DNA of 64,000 nucleotides, from the NCBI RefSeq assembly GCF_020171725.1, contig NZ_JAIVAJ010000001.1:620001-684000 (forward strand), read 5' to 3'. Positions 9,101 through 16,828 of this stretch are shown piece by piece. The position numbers and the translations under genes are program-made. Every line of letters begins with the position of its first letter. Position 1 is the stretch's first letter. The notes beneath the pieces are model-generated. The model saw nothing but the letters and a program-made list of their open reading frames with translations, searched no databases and was not told where the DNA came from. Origin of the DNA: Halobacillus litoralis (GTDB lineage Bacteria > Bacillota > Bacilli > Bacillales > Halobacillaceae).

Positions 9101-9839
9101 ATGGACCATCCGGCTCTCTTGTCAGCTCCAGAAACTTGCCGATGTCAGCTTCCAACGCTTTCAACTGACTGTCGACTTCCTGTTTGAGAAGATTCAACCA
9201 CGTAAGCTCTTCTTCCCCTTCCACCTTCGCTACGTCGTACATGGCGACCATCTCGTCCAACCATGCGTCCGGCCAAGGGTTCTGAGTTGCGAAGGTGTAA
9301 AGGTCAAGCACCAGCTTCTCAACGTCCAAGTCACTTCGGTCACTTGAGAACCGTTCGACGACGTCAAAGAAACGCTGCTGTTCCTCCCCTTCTCTTCCGT
9401 ACCAATCCTCAAACAACTCTTCCAATACTTCCTGCTGAATCAGATCGGACTCCACCGTATCGGCAATTCGAAATCCAGGGTCGATATCGAGTGTGTAAGC
9501 ATTCCGCCTGACCACTTCCATACAAAACGAGTGCAGCGTCGAAATGGAAGCGTTCTGGATTAACGAGAGCTGCTTTTTTAAGTGATGAGAACCGGGGTCC
9601 TCCTCAAGGGCTTTGGCAAGGGCCTGACCTACTCGGTTTCTCATTTCTTGAGCTGCGGCATTTGTAAAGGTTACGACGAGCAGGGAATCGATATCCACCG
9701 GGTTTTCCCTGTGTAGCAGCTTCTGAATAATCCGCTCCACAAGAACCGCCGTCTTCCCTGATCCTGCCGCAGCGGCTACGAGAATGTCTGAGCCGTGCGA
9801 ATAGATGGCACGCTCCTGTTCTTTTGTCCAACTTACCAT
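6126..9839 (-). CDS. addA: ATP-dependent helicase/nuclease subunit A
   Basis: A 1237-residue UvrD-type superfamily 1A helicase. Walker A AAGSGKTAVLVERI is near residue 24; helicase motifs include EYQDTN, MVGDVKQSIYRFR, RNFRSRK and VRIMTIHKSKGLEF, and the C-terminal RecB-type nuclease has MDYKSDAV. With AddB it forms the AddAB complex, the Firmicutes counterpart of RecBCD, which resects double-strand breaks to a Chi site and loads RecA. It overlaps addB by seven bases upstream and hlpB by 20 downstream. Length and motifs are normal for the family. Confidence 0.97.
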   Translation of the reverse strand: MVSWTKEQERAIYSHGSDILVAAAAGSGKTAVLVERIIQKLLHRENPVDIDSLLVVTFTNAAAQEMRNRVGQALAKALEEDPGSHHLKKQLSLIQNASISTLHSFCMEVVRRNAYTLDIDPGFRIADTVESDLIQQEVLEELFEDWYGREGEEQQRFFDVVERFSSDRSDLDVEKLVLDLYTFATQNPWPDAWLDEMVAMYDVAKVEGEEELTWLNLLKQEVDSQLKALEADIGKFLELTREPDGPYTYAETADSDLEMVKQAKGALAVSWEELQTYMSGAKFASLSRKKMECDETKKEKAKKIRDRYKKRWNEMKDEWFNRSLTSYLKDMHELHPVLKQLAVLVKDFKDRYEKMKKEKAIVDFSDLEHYCLQILLDEQSTPDNPVPSSVAEGFHKQFSEVLIDEYQDTNLVQETLLRLLTDSEQAGHLFMVGDVKQSIYRFRHAEPSLFLNKYKDYGQQAALGERIDLARNFRSRKQVLDATNYIFRQVLDEEVGEMEYEKEAELIYSNTIYDELTSSDAKAELLLIDRESKEEEDENEEYKDLEKAQLEARAYGRKIQEWLGNEGTAPMEVVDKETGTKRPIQYRDIVILMRSMTWASTIVDELKQQGIPVYAELSTGYFEAIEIKVMLSLLKVIDNPMQDIPLASVLKSPIVGLNEDELAKLRLSKRKGTYYEALLAYAERDELGQKVDEFTSMLKSFRERARQGALSELIWDVFRETGYYDFVGGMPGGRQRQANLRALYDRARSYESTTFRGLFRFLRFIERMEERGDDLGAARALGEQEDVVRIMTIHKSKGLEFPAVILGAMDKQFNMMDLKNRYLLHKDYGFGTRYINPEKRLMYPTLAYHALKQAKRREMLAEEMRVLYVALTRAKEKLVMIGNVASFEKKQEKWLSFIEEENWVLPPHDRLDAKSYLDWVGPALIRHEHTADLRGGIDVTTADEIYKDESEWHVSIAHGSEFAILDEQIEQRDANLQKAVHQWELVEVENAEEEVVSRLDFTYPYEKAATTRAKQTVTEIKRQRETKDEYSSDQLLVPYRAPIVKRPRFMQENKQLTGAEKGSAMHTVMQHIPLSTSWMASDVEEFVEELVEKELLTRDEADVIDHDAIAAFFETTVGELVQKAELVEREVPFSMTLPAGEVYKDWTGNAEERVFIQGVIDAMIPYKDGWMIMDYKSDAVTKDPEVFSEQMKQRYGTQLRLYTTALEKIWKQPVYRSCLYFFNGPLVVEVERDGGDM

Positions 9840-12800
9840 TTCGGCTCCTCCTCTCCATCCATCATTCGTTTCAATATTTCTTCATCTTTCATGTCCTGCA
9901 ACTTGCGGTATTCATTTTCTTCAAGTGTCGGATCGAACTGACACACCGATCGGTAAGGGCAGAAACCGCAGGCCACCTGCTGCTTCTCCTGATAAGGGTT
10001 GAGCTTGATCTGCCCGTTCGTGATGGTCGTACCTGCATCCTGCATCAATTTACGGACGTAGCGGTTCATCTGCTGGAAGCGTTCCTGATCGGCCGTTTTC
10101 GAGCTTTTATAAAATCCGCCATTCGCCTTCAGCCCTGCTGGAATGATTTGACTCTGTCCTTTTTCAAGTCCTGTATCCATCATTTGGACGATCCGTTCAT
10201 TCTCAAGCAGGAGTCCCTGCATTTTGAACTTCTTCAAAATCTCTTCCTCGATTTCCTGATCCTTGAGCATCTGCTTGCCTGTAATCATCGGGTTGTGTAC
10301 GTGGAAGTAAAGAACGCCCGCAGGAGAGGCCGTTGTGCCCAGCCACTGCTCTGCATTCGAGAGAACGACATCTAAATACGCAAGCATCTGCAAGGATAAA
10401 CCATAATAAACCTCTAACAGACTAAGCCCCTTCGCACTGGATTTATAGTCTACAATCCGTAAATACAACTCTTCATCTGACAAGGCACGGTCTACACGGT
10501 CAATCCGGCCCCTCAGCATCAGCTCATAGCCATTCGGAAGATCCAGACTAAGAGGAGGAAGTTCTCCTTTTTCCCCCATACCAAAGCCAAGTTCCAACCC
10601 TACAGGGGAGAAATGACTCTGCCTTGCCTGTTCACTCAGAACAAACGTCGCCCTCGCAATGACACGCTGCAGTTTGTTTTGGATGTATTGATAACGGTTC
10701 GAGCTTTTCAAAATTTGATTTTGAAGGATGGGAGCCAGTTCAAGCGTCGCCTGCTCTGCGTATCGATCAGAATCCATCCTGTTCAACTGAGCGAAGTTGC
10801 GCCCTTCTCCCTGCACCCATTCCGTAATCTGCTTCAACGCTTCATGAAAGAGCTGACCGATATCCGGTGCATCCAGCTTGTATGTTTTTCTCTCCTCGAG
10901 ACCTAGGCTGTGCCTCGCGAAGTATTGATAGGAGCAACGATGATACGTCTCAAGCCTGGAGACGCTCGTTTTCACTTGTTTCGGGAACATCTGCTTTGTC
11001 GTATCCTCCGAAAGGTCTGATGGTTTGTTTTGATAAAACAGACTTTGCAGCACACGATTGGTCAGCTGGTTCGGCTTCTCTTTGTTGATGTACCAATTCA
11101 AGACACCCCACCATACCGGATCCATCGCGTAGCCTTTCAAATAGCGGGCAAGCTGTGAGGTCAAGGCAGAGCGTGTTTTGGTCGGATTCGTAATAAAACG
11201 CCGTGCTTCATGTAAGTCATCAGGGTCCTGTAGTAATACGTGTTCTCTGCAATGGGGGAACCATTCTTCAACACGCTGAATGATCGGCGCTGGCAGCTTG
11301 GACTTCCCTTCTTCATTACTCAGTGGATAGCTGAGCCAGAGACGGTCCTTCGGCATCGTCATCGCTAAATAAACATAAAAACGATCATCCAAAAGCTGAC
11401 GGTTACTTCCATCGGCAAGCTTCAGCCCATGCTCAGCCAGGAGAGCACGCTCCTGTTCTGAAATCATGCCGTCACTTGGTGGCTTCATCGGCCACATGCC
11501 GTCGTTGACTCCAATCAGGAAGCCGACCTTGACGCCAGTCATTCTGGAGCGGTCCACGCTTCCCACAACGACATGGTCCATACTTGGCGGTACGTGAGCG
11601 AATGTCAAAGCTTCAAGACCGCTCTCCATCGTATTGCGGAATACTTGAAGAGACATCGCATCCTCTCCAGCCATTTCCACCATCTCATCCAGAAGCTGCA
11701 GAAACGCATCCCATACCTGTTCCTGCTCACGTCCCCTCTCAATTCGACCACTTTCATCGTAATGGTTGCGCCACTTCTCCAACTGCTCAGGCACCCTTAG
11801 ATGTTCGAGCCATTTATATATGACACGCGCTTTCTCTTCAATCGTCTTCACATTCCGTATGTCATGGTCAAAGGCCTCAAGAGCGTTCCTCACTTGCTGA
11901 CGGTATGCGTTGATTCTTCTCTGTTTCTCTTTCTCTTCATCCGTCTGGGAAGCCTGCTCAAAGCCGCGGAACCGCTGATAAATCCAATCCCCATCAGAGA
12001 ACCATTGGCTTCTTGAGCGAATTCCGTATTCGAGCACGTAATTTTCAAGTTCATCAATCGCATCTTCATGAAGTGGATAGCGGGAATCTGTTTTCGGTAT
12101 GAACCCGGTTTTCAACAAACGGAATACGGCGTCATAACGAAAGTTTCCTTCCACGACATCCAAGCTTGAGCGGATCAGTTCGATCATCGGATGATTCAAC
12201 ATCGTCCGCTTTTCATCTATGAAAACTGGAATATCATAATCATCGAACAACGTCTCAATCAAACTATGATAGACGTCCGGTTCACGCATGAGAATCGCCA
12301 TATCTTTATATCGGTACCCTTCTTCACGCACGAGGCGCAGCATTTCCTGTGCAACACCTTCTACCTCTGCGCGAGGGTGAACGGCTTCTGCAATCTGAAT
12401 AGGGGCTTCTCCCTCAAAAACAGGGGCTGGCCGCTCATCGAAATAAGCTTCGATATGCTGAAAAGCCGGTCGATCTTTGAAACGGCCGCTCGTATGATCC
12501 AACTGTTCGACTTCTTCGACTTCCACACCGGCTTCGCGGGCTGTCTCTTTTAATGTCAAAAACGTTTCTTTCGTTTCATGAAACAGATCAAGCTCAGGGT
12601 TCACACCCTGATCTGGCGCTTCCGCAGTCAATGTAATATGAACTTTATCCACCTGCTTCAGCAGCGCTTCAATGACGACGATCTCCTGAGGAGTGAAGCT
12701 GTGGAATCCGTCGATGTAAACCTCAGCCCCTTCCAAAAAGGAGGCAAGCGGAATCTTCTCAGCCAAAAGCTGAAGTTGATCTTCACTATCTATGTACGTT

Positions 12801-13339
12801 CCACGAAGCGCATCCACCAGGCGGTCATAAATGTACGTAAGATCATCCAGCTTGTCACTCAACCCTTCCTCCTGACTCGTTTTATGAACAAACTGATCCA
12901 ATACTTGCTTCTGTGCATGAAGATCCTCCGGTTCAATTCGGTATCTCTTGAATTCTGTAATCATGCCTTCCAACTGTTCGATAAAGCCTTGTTTCTCAAT
13001 CGCCTTCTGAAAAACCTGCCAATCGGATGTCCGCTCCTCCACAATCTTTCTCAACATCATTTGTACACCAGTTGAGCTGATAAACTTCTTGGTACCTCCA
13101 CCTGTTTCCTGAAGTACCCGCCAAGAAAGGCGTGAAAAGCTAAACACCTGTGCCCGGATCGATCCTTCCAATCCTTCTCTTTTCAGCAGGGCATATTCCT
13201 GCTGGAAGGTCATTTGGTCCGGGACGATATACAAAATAGGCTTTCCTTGTGGGTTTTGTTTCAATTTCTTTTCTATTTCATCCAGACACCGGATGCTCTT
13301 CCCAGCACCCGATCGCCCGACTAATAAGCGCATGCTCAT
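9833..13339 (-). CDS. addB: ATP-dependent helicase/nuclease subunit B
   Basis: A 1168-residue partner of AddA. Walker A GRSGAGKS lies at residues 8-15, the nuclease motif RIVDYKSSAKG in the C-terminal domain, and the iron-sulfur cysteines as one Cys in ETYHRCSYQYF plus the C-terminal CGFCPYRSVC group, as in characterised AddB, where the cluster stabilises the nuclease domain. AddB scans for Chi and cuts the 5' strand. It is the first gene of the addBA-hlpB operon and starts after a GAGGAG site. Confidence 0.97.
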   Translation of the reverse strand: MSMRLLVGRSGAGKSIRCLDEIEKKLKQNPQGKPILYIVPDQMTFQQEYALLKREGLEGSIRAQVFSFSRLSWRVLQETGGGTKKFISSTGVQMMLRKIVEERTSDWQVFQKAIEKQGFIEQLEGMITEFKRYRIEPEDLHAQKQVLDQFVHKTSQEEGLSDKLDDLTYIYDRLVDALRGTYIDSEDQLQLLAEKIPLASFLEGAEVYIDGFHSFTPQEIVVIEALLKQVDKVHITLTAEAPDQGVNPELDLFHETKETFLTLKETAREAGVEVEEVEQLDHTSGRFKDRPAFQHIEAYFDERPAPVFEGEAPIQIAEAVHPRAEVEGVAQEMLRLVREEGYRYKDMAILMREPDVYHSLIETLFDDYDIPVFIDEKRTMLNHPMIELIRSSLDVVEGNFRYDAVFRLLKTGFIPKTDSRYPLHEDAIDELENYVLEYGIRSRSQWFSDGDWIYQRFRGFEQASQTDEEKEKQRRINAYRQQVRNALEAFDHDIRNVKTIEEKARVIYKWLEHLRVPEQLEKWRNHYDESGRIERGREQEQVWDAFLQLLDEMVEMAGEDAMSLQVFRNTMESGLEALTFAHVPPSMDHVVVGSVDRSRMTGVKVGFLIGVNDGMWPMKPPSDGMISEQERALLAEHGLKLADGSNRQLLDDRFYVYLAMTMPKDRLWLSYPLSNEEGKSKLPAPIIQRVEEWFPHCREHVLLQDPDDLHEARRFITNPTKTRSALTSQLARYLKGYAMDPVWWGVLNWYINKEKPNQLTNRVLQSLFYQNKPSDLSEDTTKQMFPKQVKTSVSRLETYHRCSYQYFARHSLGLEERKTYKLDAPDIGQLFHEALKQITEWVQGEGRNFAQLNRMDSDRYAEQATLELAPILQNQILKSSNRYQYIQNKLQRVIARATFVLSEQARQSHFSPVGLELGFGMGEKGELPPLSLDLPNGYELMLRGRIDRVDRALSDEELYLRIVDYKSSAKGLSLLEVYYGLSLQMLAYLDVVLSNAEQWLGTTASPAGVLYFHVHNPMITGKQMLKDQEIEEEILKKFKMQGLLLENERIVQMMDTGLEKGQSQIIPAGLKANGGFYKSSKTADQERFQQMNRYVRKLMQDAGTTITNGQIKLNPYQEKQQVACGFCPYRSVCQFDPTLEENEYRKLQDMKDEEILKRMMDGEEEPKW

Positions 13340-13431
13340 CCGAACGACTCCTCTCTCTTCACGAAAATCTCTATTCTATCATTTTACCACGTCTCGTCCA
13401 CACAATTTAAATGGAAGCGTAGTCCATAACA

Positions 13432-13463
13432 AAAGCCCTCTTCCTCATTTGAAAGAGAGCTTT
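13432..13463 (-). terminator. Terminator after signal peptidase gene
   Basis: An imperfect stem (AAAGC-CTCTT paired with AAGAG-GCTTT) lies just downstream of the minus-strand signal peptidase gene, with a short T-rich exit (TTTTG) on that strand. Confidence 0.55.
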
Positions 13464-13470
13464 GTCTGCA

Positions 13471-14007
13471 TTAAAACTGTAAGGCTACTTGTGAGAACGG
13501 CCAATATCGGACATCCACTTTCCCGACGATCGTATCTACTTCAACGAAGCCGAAATACCGGCTGTCGAGGCTGTCCCTTCTATTATCTCCCATCACAAAG
13601 ATATGTCCCTCAGGTACCTGATTCACCCCTGTCACTTCATTCAATGTGAAATCGTCCGTGAACAGCTTGCCATCGTTCGGTCTAAGGGGATCCAAATAGG
13701 ATTCATCAACGGCCTGTCCATTTACAAAGAGTGTATCATTTTTGAATTCGATTGAGTCGCCTCCAACTCCGATGACCCTTTTCACATAATCTTCGGTTTC
13801 ATTAGCGTGAAATACAATGACATCATGCCGGTTGACTTCCTGCCAATCGTACACCACTTTATTCACCATCAACAAGTTTCCGTCATAAAGAGTGGGTTCC
13901 ATCGATTCACCGTCTACAATGTAGCTTGCAAATAAGTAAGATCGAAATACGAACGCCAACAGTAAGGCGAACAATACCGTACGGATGAGTTTGCGATATT
14001 TTTTCAT
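13471..14007 (-). CDS. Type I signal peptidase
   Basis: A 178-residue Sip-type signal peptidase with one N-terminal membrane segment (about residues 10-31). The catalytic serine is in DGESMEPTL (Ser35) and the general-base lysine in DYVKRVIG (Lys76); GDNRRDSLDSRYFG is box E. It removes signal peptides on the outer face of the membrane. B. subtilis has sipV next to yhjE at this locus, so this is the positional equivalent; which Sip paralogue it matches best cannot be decided by eye. Confidence 0.94.
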   Translation of the reverse strand: MKKYRKLIRTVLFALLLAFVFRSYLFASYIVDGESMEPTLYDGNLLMVNKVVYDWQEVNRHDVIVFHANETEDYVKRVIGVGGDSIEFKNDTLFVNGQAVDESYLDPLRPNDGKLFTDDFTLNEVTGVNQVPEGHIFVMGDNRRDSLDSRYFGFVEVDTIVGKVDVRYWPFSQVALQF

Positions 14008-14071
14008 AGTCTAATCCTCCAGGTGTTGTTTCTAACAACATTTTACCCTTGACAGATTAAACTTAATCAAT

Positions 14072-14710
14072 TTAGTACGCCCGTCTTTCAGCTTTTCTCT
14101 TAATTCTTGTTTCAAGGTACTTCCCGACAATCCAGAAAAGGAGAATACAAGCTCCTACAACAATGGATTTGACAGGGTTTTGCGCGAAGGAGGCAATACT
14201 CGCACCTACGTAAGAGATGGAAAAGATCATAACCGATTTTCCCAGCACAGCAGCTAAGATGAACTGCTGCTTGCTCACTTTCGAAAGTCCTGAAACGACG
14301 TTAATGATGGAGGAGGGAGAAAAAGGAAAACACATAAGCAGAAACAGTGGACCGAATCCGTGCTCCTCCACCCACTTCATCACCTTACCAACCTGCTTCT
14401 GACGTGTAATGAATCGGAAAAAGCGTTTATGCCCGAGTGCTCGTATGATGAAGAATACAGATATTGCTCCAATGACCGAACCGAACCACGAGTATAGAAA
14501 GCCTTTGAACAGTCCATATACGACCGAGTTGGCCAGTACAAATGCGACTAAAGGCAGGATCGGAAGGAAGGCCTCCAGTAAGGGAAGGAGGATTCCAGGA
14601 ATCGGTCCAAGGCTTTCTAAATTCTCAAGCTGACGGATGATGTATTCAAATAATTGATCGTTCTCCGCCATTTCTTTGTAGCGGTCGATGTGAAATGTTA
14701 ATGAGCGCAT
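14072..14710 (-). CDS. yhjE: TVP38/TMEM64 (DedA-superfamily) membrane protein
   Basis: A 212-residue protein with several membrane segments and the SNARE-associated/TVP38 signatures GSVIGAISVFFIIRALG, FPFSPSSIINVVSGLS and ISYVGASIA. Members are linked to lipid scrambling or lipid-carrier flipping in other systems; the substrate here is unknown. Gene order (yhjE next to the signal peptidase and yhjD) supports the name. The ribosome-binding site before the ATG at 14710 is weak, so the exact start is uncertain. Confidence 0.85.
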   Translation of the reverse strand: MRSLTFHIDRYKEMAENDQLFEYIIRQLENLESLGPIPGILLPLLEAFLPILPLVAFVLANSVVYGLFKGFLYSWFGSVIGAISVFFIIRALGHKRFFRFITRQKQVGKVMKWVEEHGFGPLFLLMCFPFSPSSIINVVSGLSKVSKQQFILAAVLGKSVMIFSISYVGASIASFAQNPVKSIVVGACILLFWIVGKYLETRIKRKAERRAY

Positions 14711-14848
14711 GAGATGTGGCTTCCCCTTCTACGTTTTCTTTCATTTTATACAAAATATTCGGTTATGCCCAGATGAAGCTTGTCCTATCCTCATCCTTTC
14801 CAATTTAAACCTTTTGTAAAACTTCCTTGCATAGTTATGGACGTGACG

Positions 14849-14857
14849 TGGTATAAT
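14849..14857 (+). promoter_or_regulatory. Extended -10 promoter for yhjD
   Basis: TG-G-TATAAT, a perfect -10 box with the extended TG, lies about 40 bases before the yhjD start. The nearest -35-like hexamer (TTGCAT) is 19 bases upstream, longer than ideal, which suits an extended -10 promoter. Confidence 0.6.
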
Positions 14858-14897
14858 ACAAAAAGAGAACAAACGTTCGTATATGGAGGAGAATGAC

Positions 14898-15314
14898 ATG
14901 CGGAACTTAAAACAAAGAGATCTGGACATCGCTTCCCGCTACGTATTTCTATCCATGGCACTTGTCGTCATTCAACAGGATCGAAAACACTTTGACATCG
15001 GTAAGTTCAAAATAAAAGAACCCTACCTGGAGCTGCTTGGAAAAATGGAGCTTGAAGCGAGGAAGGAAAGAAGGGAACTGAAGAACCAAATGGACCGGTT
15101 GAATATCCAAGTCGTAGAATCAGGGAGGAATGATTCTTTCACCTCCTTCCTCTTCCTGGCACGTGGGTACGAAGAGAAGCGCAATTACTTCAACCCGGCT
15201 ATCCGAAAAAAAGTGGAAACGATACTGTTTGAGCTTATGAGAAAGTCTCAGCAACCCGCTCGGGGGAATCAGATGAGGAAGATGATGACACCCTCAAACG
15301 ATCTTCAAGGATGA
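14898..15314 (+). CDS. yhjD: YhjD family protein of unknown function
   Basis: A 138-residue protein resembling B. subtilis YhjD, recognised by the SRYVFLSMALVVIQQDRK N-terminus and the GYEEKRNYFNPAIRKKVE segment. The ATG at 14898 follows GGAGGAG; the upstream in-frame ATG overlaps that site and is rejected. No function is known. The C-terminal 26 codons overlap the 3' end of comK on the opposite strand by 80 bases. Confidence 0.82.
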   Translation: MRNLKQRDLDIASRYVFLSMALVVIQQDRKHFDIGKFKIKEPYLELLGKMELEARKERRELKNQMDRLNIQVVESGRNDSFTSFLFLARGYEEKRNYFNPAIRKKVETILFELMRKSQQPARGNQMRKMMTPSNDLQG

Positions 15315-15762
15315 CTCGAAAATGAGCTGTCCGCTGTACTTGGTTGGCAATCATACCATGCGAGACAGGAACATTGATGGTCGTGCCATTCGTAAATTCG
15401 ATGGTTGTCGTTTGATTTTTCTCACCGTAAAAAGAACGGACAAATTTGTGGGCGATCCACGTACAGTCTTTACGCTTCGGAGAGATAATGGGAAAGAAAT
15501 AAATACGCATGGCTTCTGAAATGACAATGGGGGGTTTATGCGTGTACCTCGTTAATTCCTTTGTACCGGAGATTCGACCATTTAAACTGCTTGCAAAATA
15601 ACGACATGAATCATCCACGACCTGGCTTGGACACTTATCGACCGTAAAACGCCCATCCGCTTCAAATACTTTCGTCAGCACCTCTCCACGCTCGTCGCAC
15701 TCAGCTAGAAGAGCCATCGTATTCAAATTGATTTCATAATCTTTCTTCACGCCGTATTCCAT
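15235..15762 (-). CDS. comK: Competence transcription factor ComK, short C-terminus
   Basis: A 175-residue protein with clear ComK sequence: DKCPSQVVDDSCRYFASSLNGR, THKPPIVISE, IYFFPIISPKRKDCTWIAHK and NQVQRTAHFRVILEDR. ComK activates DNA-uptake genes by binding AT-boxes as paired dimers. B. subtilis ComK is 192 residues and ends with FMLYPK and a helix that MecA binds for ClpCP degradation; here the protein stops soon after the EDR segment with a Ser-rich tail (VSSSSSSDSPERVAETFS), so that motif is absent. Promoter at 15846-15874. The ribosome-binding site (AAGGGATG) is modest. Confidence 0.9.
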   Translation of the reverse strand: MEYGVKKDYEINLNTMALLAECDERGEVLTKVFEADGRFTVDKCPSQVVDDSCRYFASSLNGRISGTKELTRYTHKPPIVISEAMRIYFFPIISPKRKDCTWIAHKFVRSFYGEKNQTTTIEFTNGTTINVPVSHGMIANQVQRTAHFRVILEDRLRVSSSSSSDSPERVAETFS

Positions 15763-15845
15763 CCACTAAAACATCCCTTCTATTCAGGTAGCGGCGCTGT
15801 CACCTGCTCGGATTCCGCCGCTTATCCTTTTTAATTTACCAAAAT

Positions 15846-15874
15846 ATAATAGAATTGTCTAAACTTTCTTTCAA
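15846..15874 (-). promoter_or_regulatory. Sigma-A promoter of comK
   Basis: On the minus strand TTGAAA, a 17-base spacer and TATTAT. The leader that follows contains a 7-bp GC stem (AGCGGCG/CGCCGCT at 15790-15822) before the comK start. Surrounding A/T tracts could include ComK AT-boxes, but no perfect AAAA-N5-TTTT pair is visible. Confidence 0.6.
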
Positions 15875-16066
15875 TGTGAACCGTTTTCATTAGTCTGCTA
15901 TACTTAACGTATCAGAATGATTAGAACTGTCCTTCGTCTCAGGGCTTTTTTTCTCTTCGCGACCAAAATTCGGATTCAGCAAAGTGAAGAATTCCAGCTC
16001 CGGCTGCACGTTCTGCTCTTTCATCACAGCACCACCTGTTCTTATATTAAAATGGAGGGATCTTTT

Positions 16067-16525
16067 ATGTGGAAACGCAAGAAAAAGTCAAGTGAAGACC
16101 GCACTCCTTTGGAAACCCGCGACTTGTCGATCGATGAGATCCGCAAAGCCATCCATGCATACTCCGACCAAAAACCATCACATGTTCCATTAAGCGTATT
16201 GATTCAGGATGACCTGACGCTCGATTACGAGTTACTCTCACCCTTCCTTCACGCAAAGCCGTCCAAGCCTTTTTATATGTCACGCGAAACCTATGAACTA
16301 TTCGAGGAGGAAGACTACGATCTTGCTAAAGAAATTGACCATGTACAACAAGCCGTTGATGCGTATATGAAACAAACACAAGAAACGCCTGTCATTGAAA
16401 GCGATCCATACAAAAGGATAAATTATTATAAGCTTAGAAGGCTTGGGTTGTTACAGGAGAAACCGGAAAGAGAGTATTATTTAACCAATGAGGAGTTTAT
16501 GATTACCCATAAGAAGCCGAAGTAA
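16067..16525 (+). CDS. DUF3939-like protein of unknown function
   Basis: The frame is open from 15917, but TGGAGGGA at 16053-16060 fixes the start at the ATG at 16067, giving 152 residues that begin with a very basic stretch (MWKRKKKS). Conserved-looking segments are SIDEIRKAIHAY, KPFYMSRETYELFEEEDYDLAKEID and the C-terminal EFMITHKKPK. From memory this fits a small Bacillaceae family (DUF3939), but I cannot verify the accession. No signal peptide or membrane segment; function unknown. Confidence 0.7.
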   Translation: MWKRKKKSSEDRTPLETRDLSIDEIRKAIHAYSDQKPSHVPLSVLIQDDLTLDYELLSPFLHAKPSKPFYMSRETYELFEEEDYDLAKEIDHVQQAVDAYMKQTQETPVIESDPYKRINYYKLRRLGLLQEKPEREYYLTNEEFMITHKKPK

Positions 16526-16532
16526 AAAAAGG

Positions 16533-16554
16533 ACCAATGCTAACGGTAGCATTG
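16533..16554 (+). terminator. Hairpin after the DUF3939-like gene
   Basis: CCAATGCTA-ACGG-TAGCATTGG, a perfect 9-bp stem eight bases after the stop codon, but followed by CCAAAG rather than a T-run, so intrinsic termination on the plus strand is doubtful; a run of A on the left gives a T-run on the minus strand. Confidence 0.45.
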
Positions 16555-16639
16555 GCCAAAGAGACGACTGGTTAACTTTTGAGTGAGGGAATAAATTTTG
16601 AAAAAGTTCTGGGGAACTTTTTCCCACAAAAACACTCTT

Positions 16640-16722
16640 CAGTAACAAGGGGTTGTTACTGACCTATTTATGACAACCAGATCATAAATAGTTGATTGAG
16701 ATCAATAAGCATCATCGCTTAT
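16640..16722. other. Cluster of consecutive hairpins in a 300-bp gene-free gap
   Basis: The gap 16526-16828 holds no gene. It contains CAGTAACAA-GGGG-TTGTTACTG (16640-16661), CTATTTATGA with an eight-base loop and TCATAAATAG (16664-16691), and ATAAGC-ATCATC-GCTTAT (16705-16722), three stems in a row with only a few bases between the first two. This could be a small RNA, a riboregulator, or decayed terminators. Confidence 0.55.
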
Positions 16723-16828
16723 CTGATTCTTATTGTAGTATATTTCAGAACATCCTTCACCGAAAGATTTTTGCGGAAGACCGCAACGCATTGCAGAGAT
16801 GTTAGTTTATGACATGCATACCTCTAAT

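Noticed and set aside
15917..16066. N-terminal extension of the DUF3939-like frame
   Set aside because: Crosses the promoter region and has no ribosome-binding site; the start at 16067 does.
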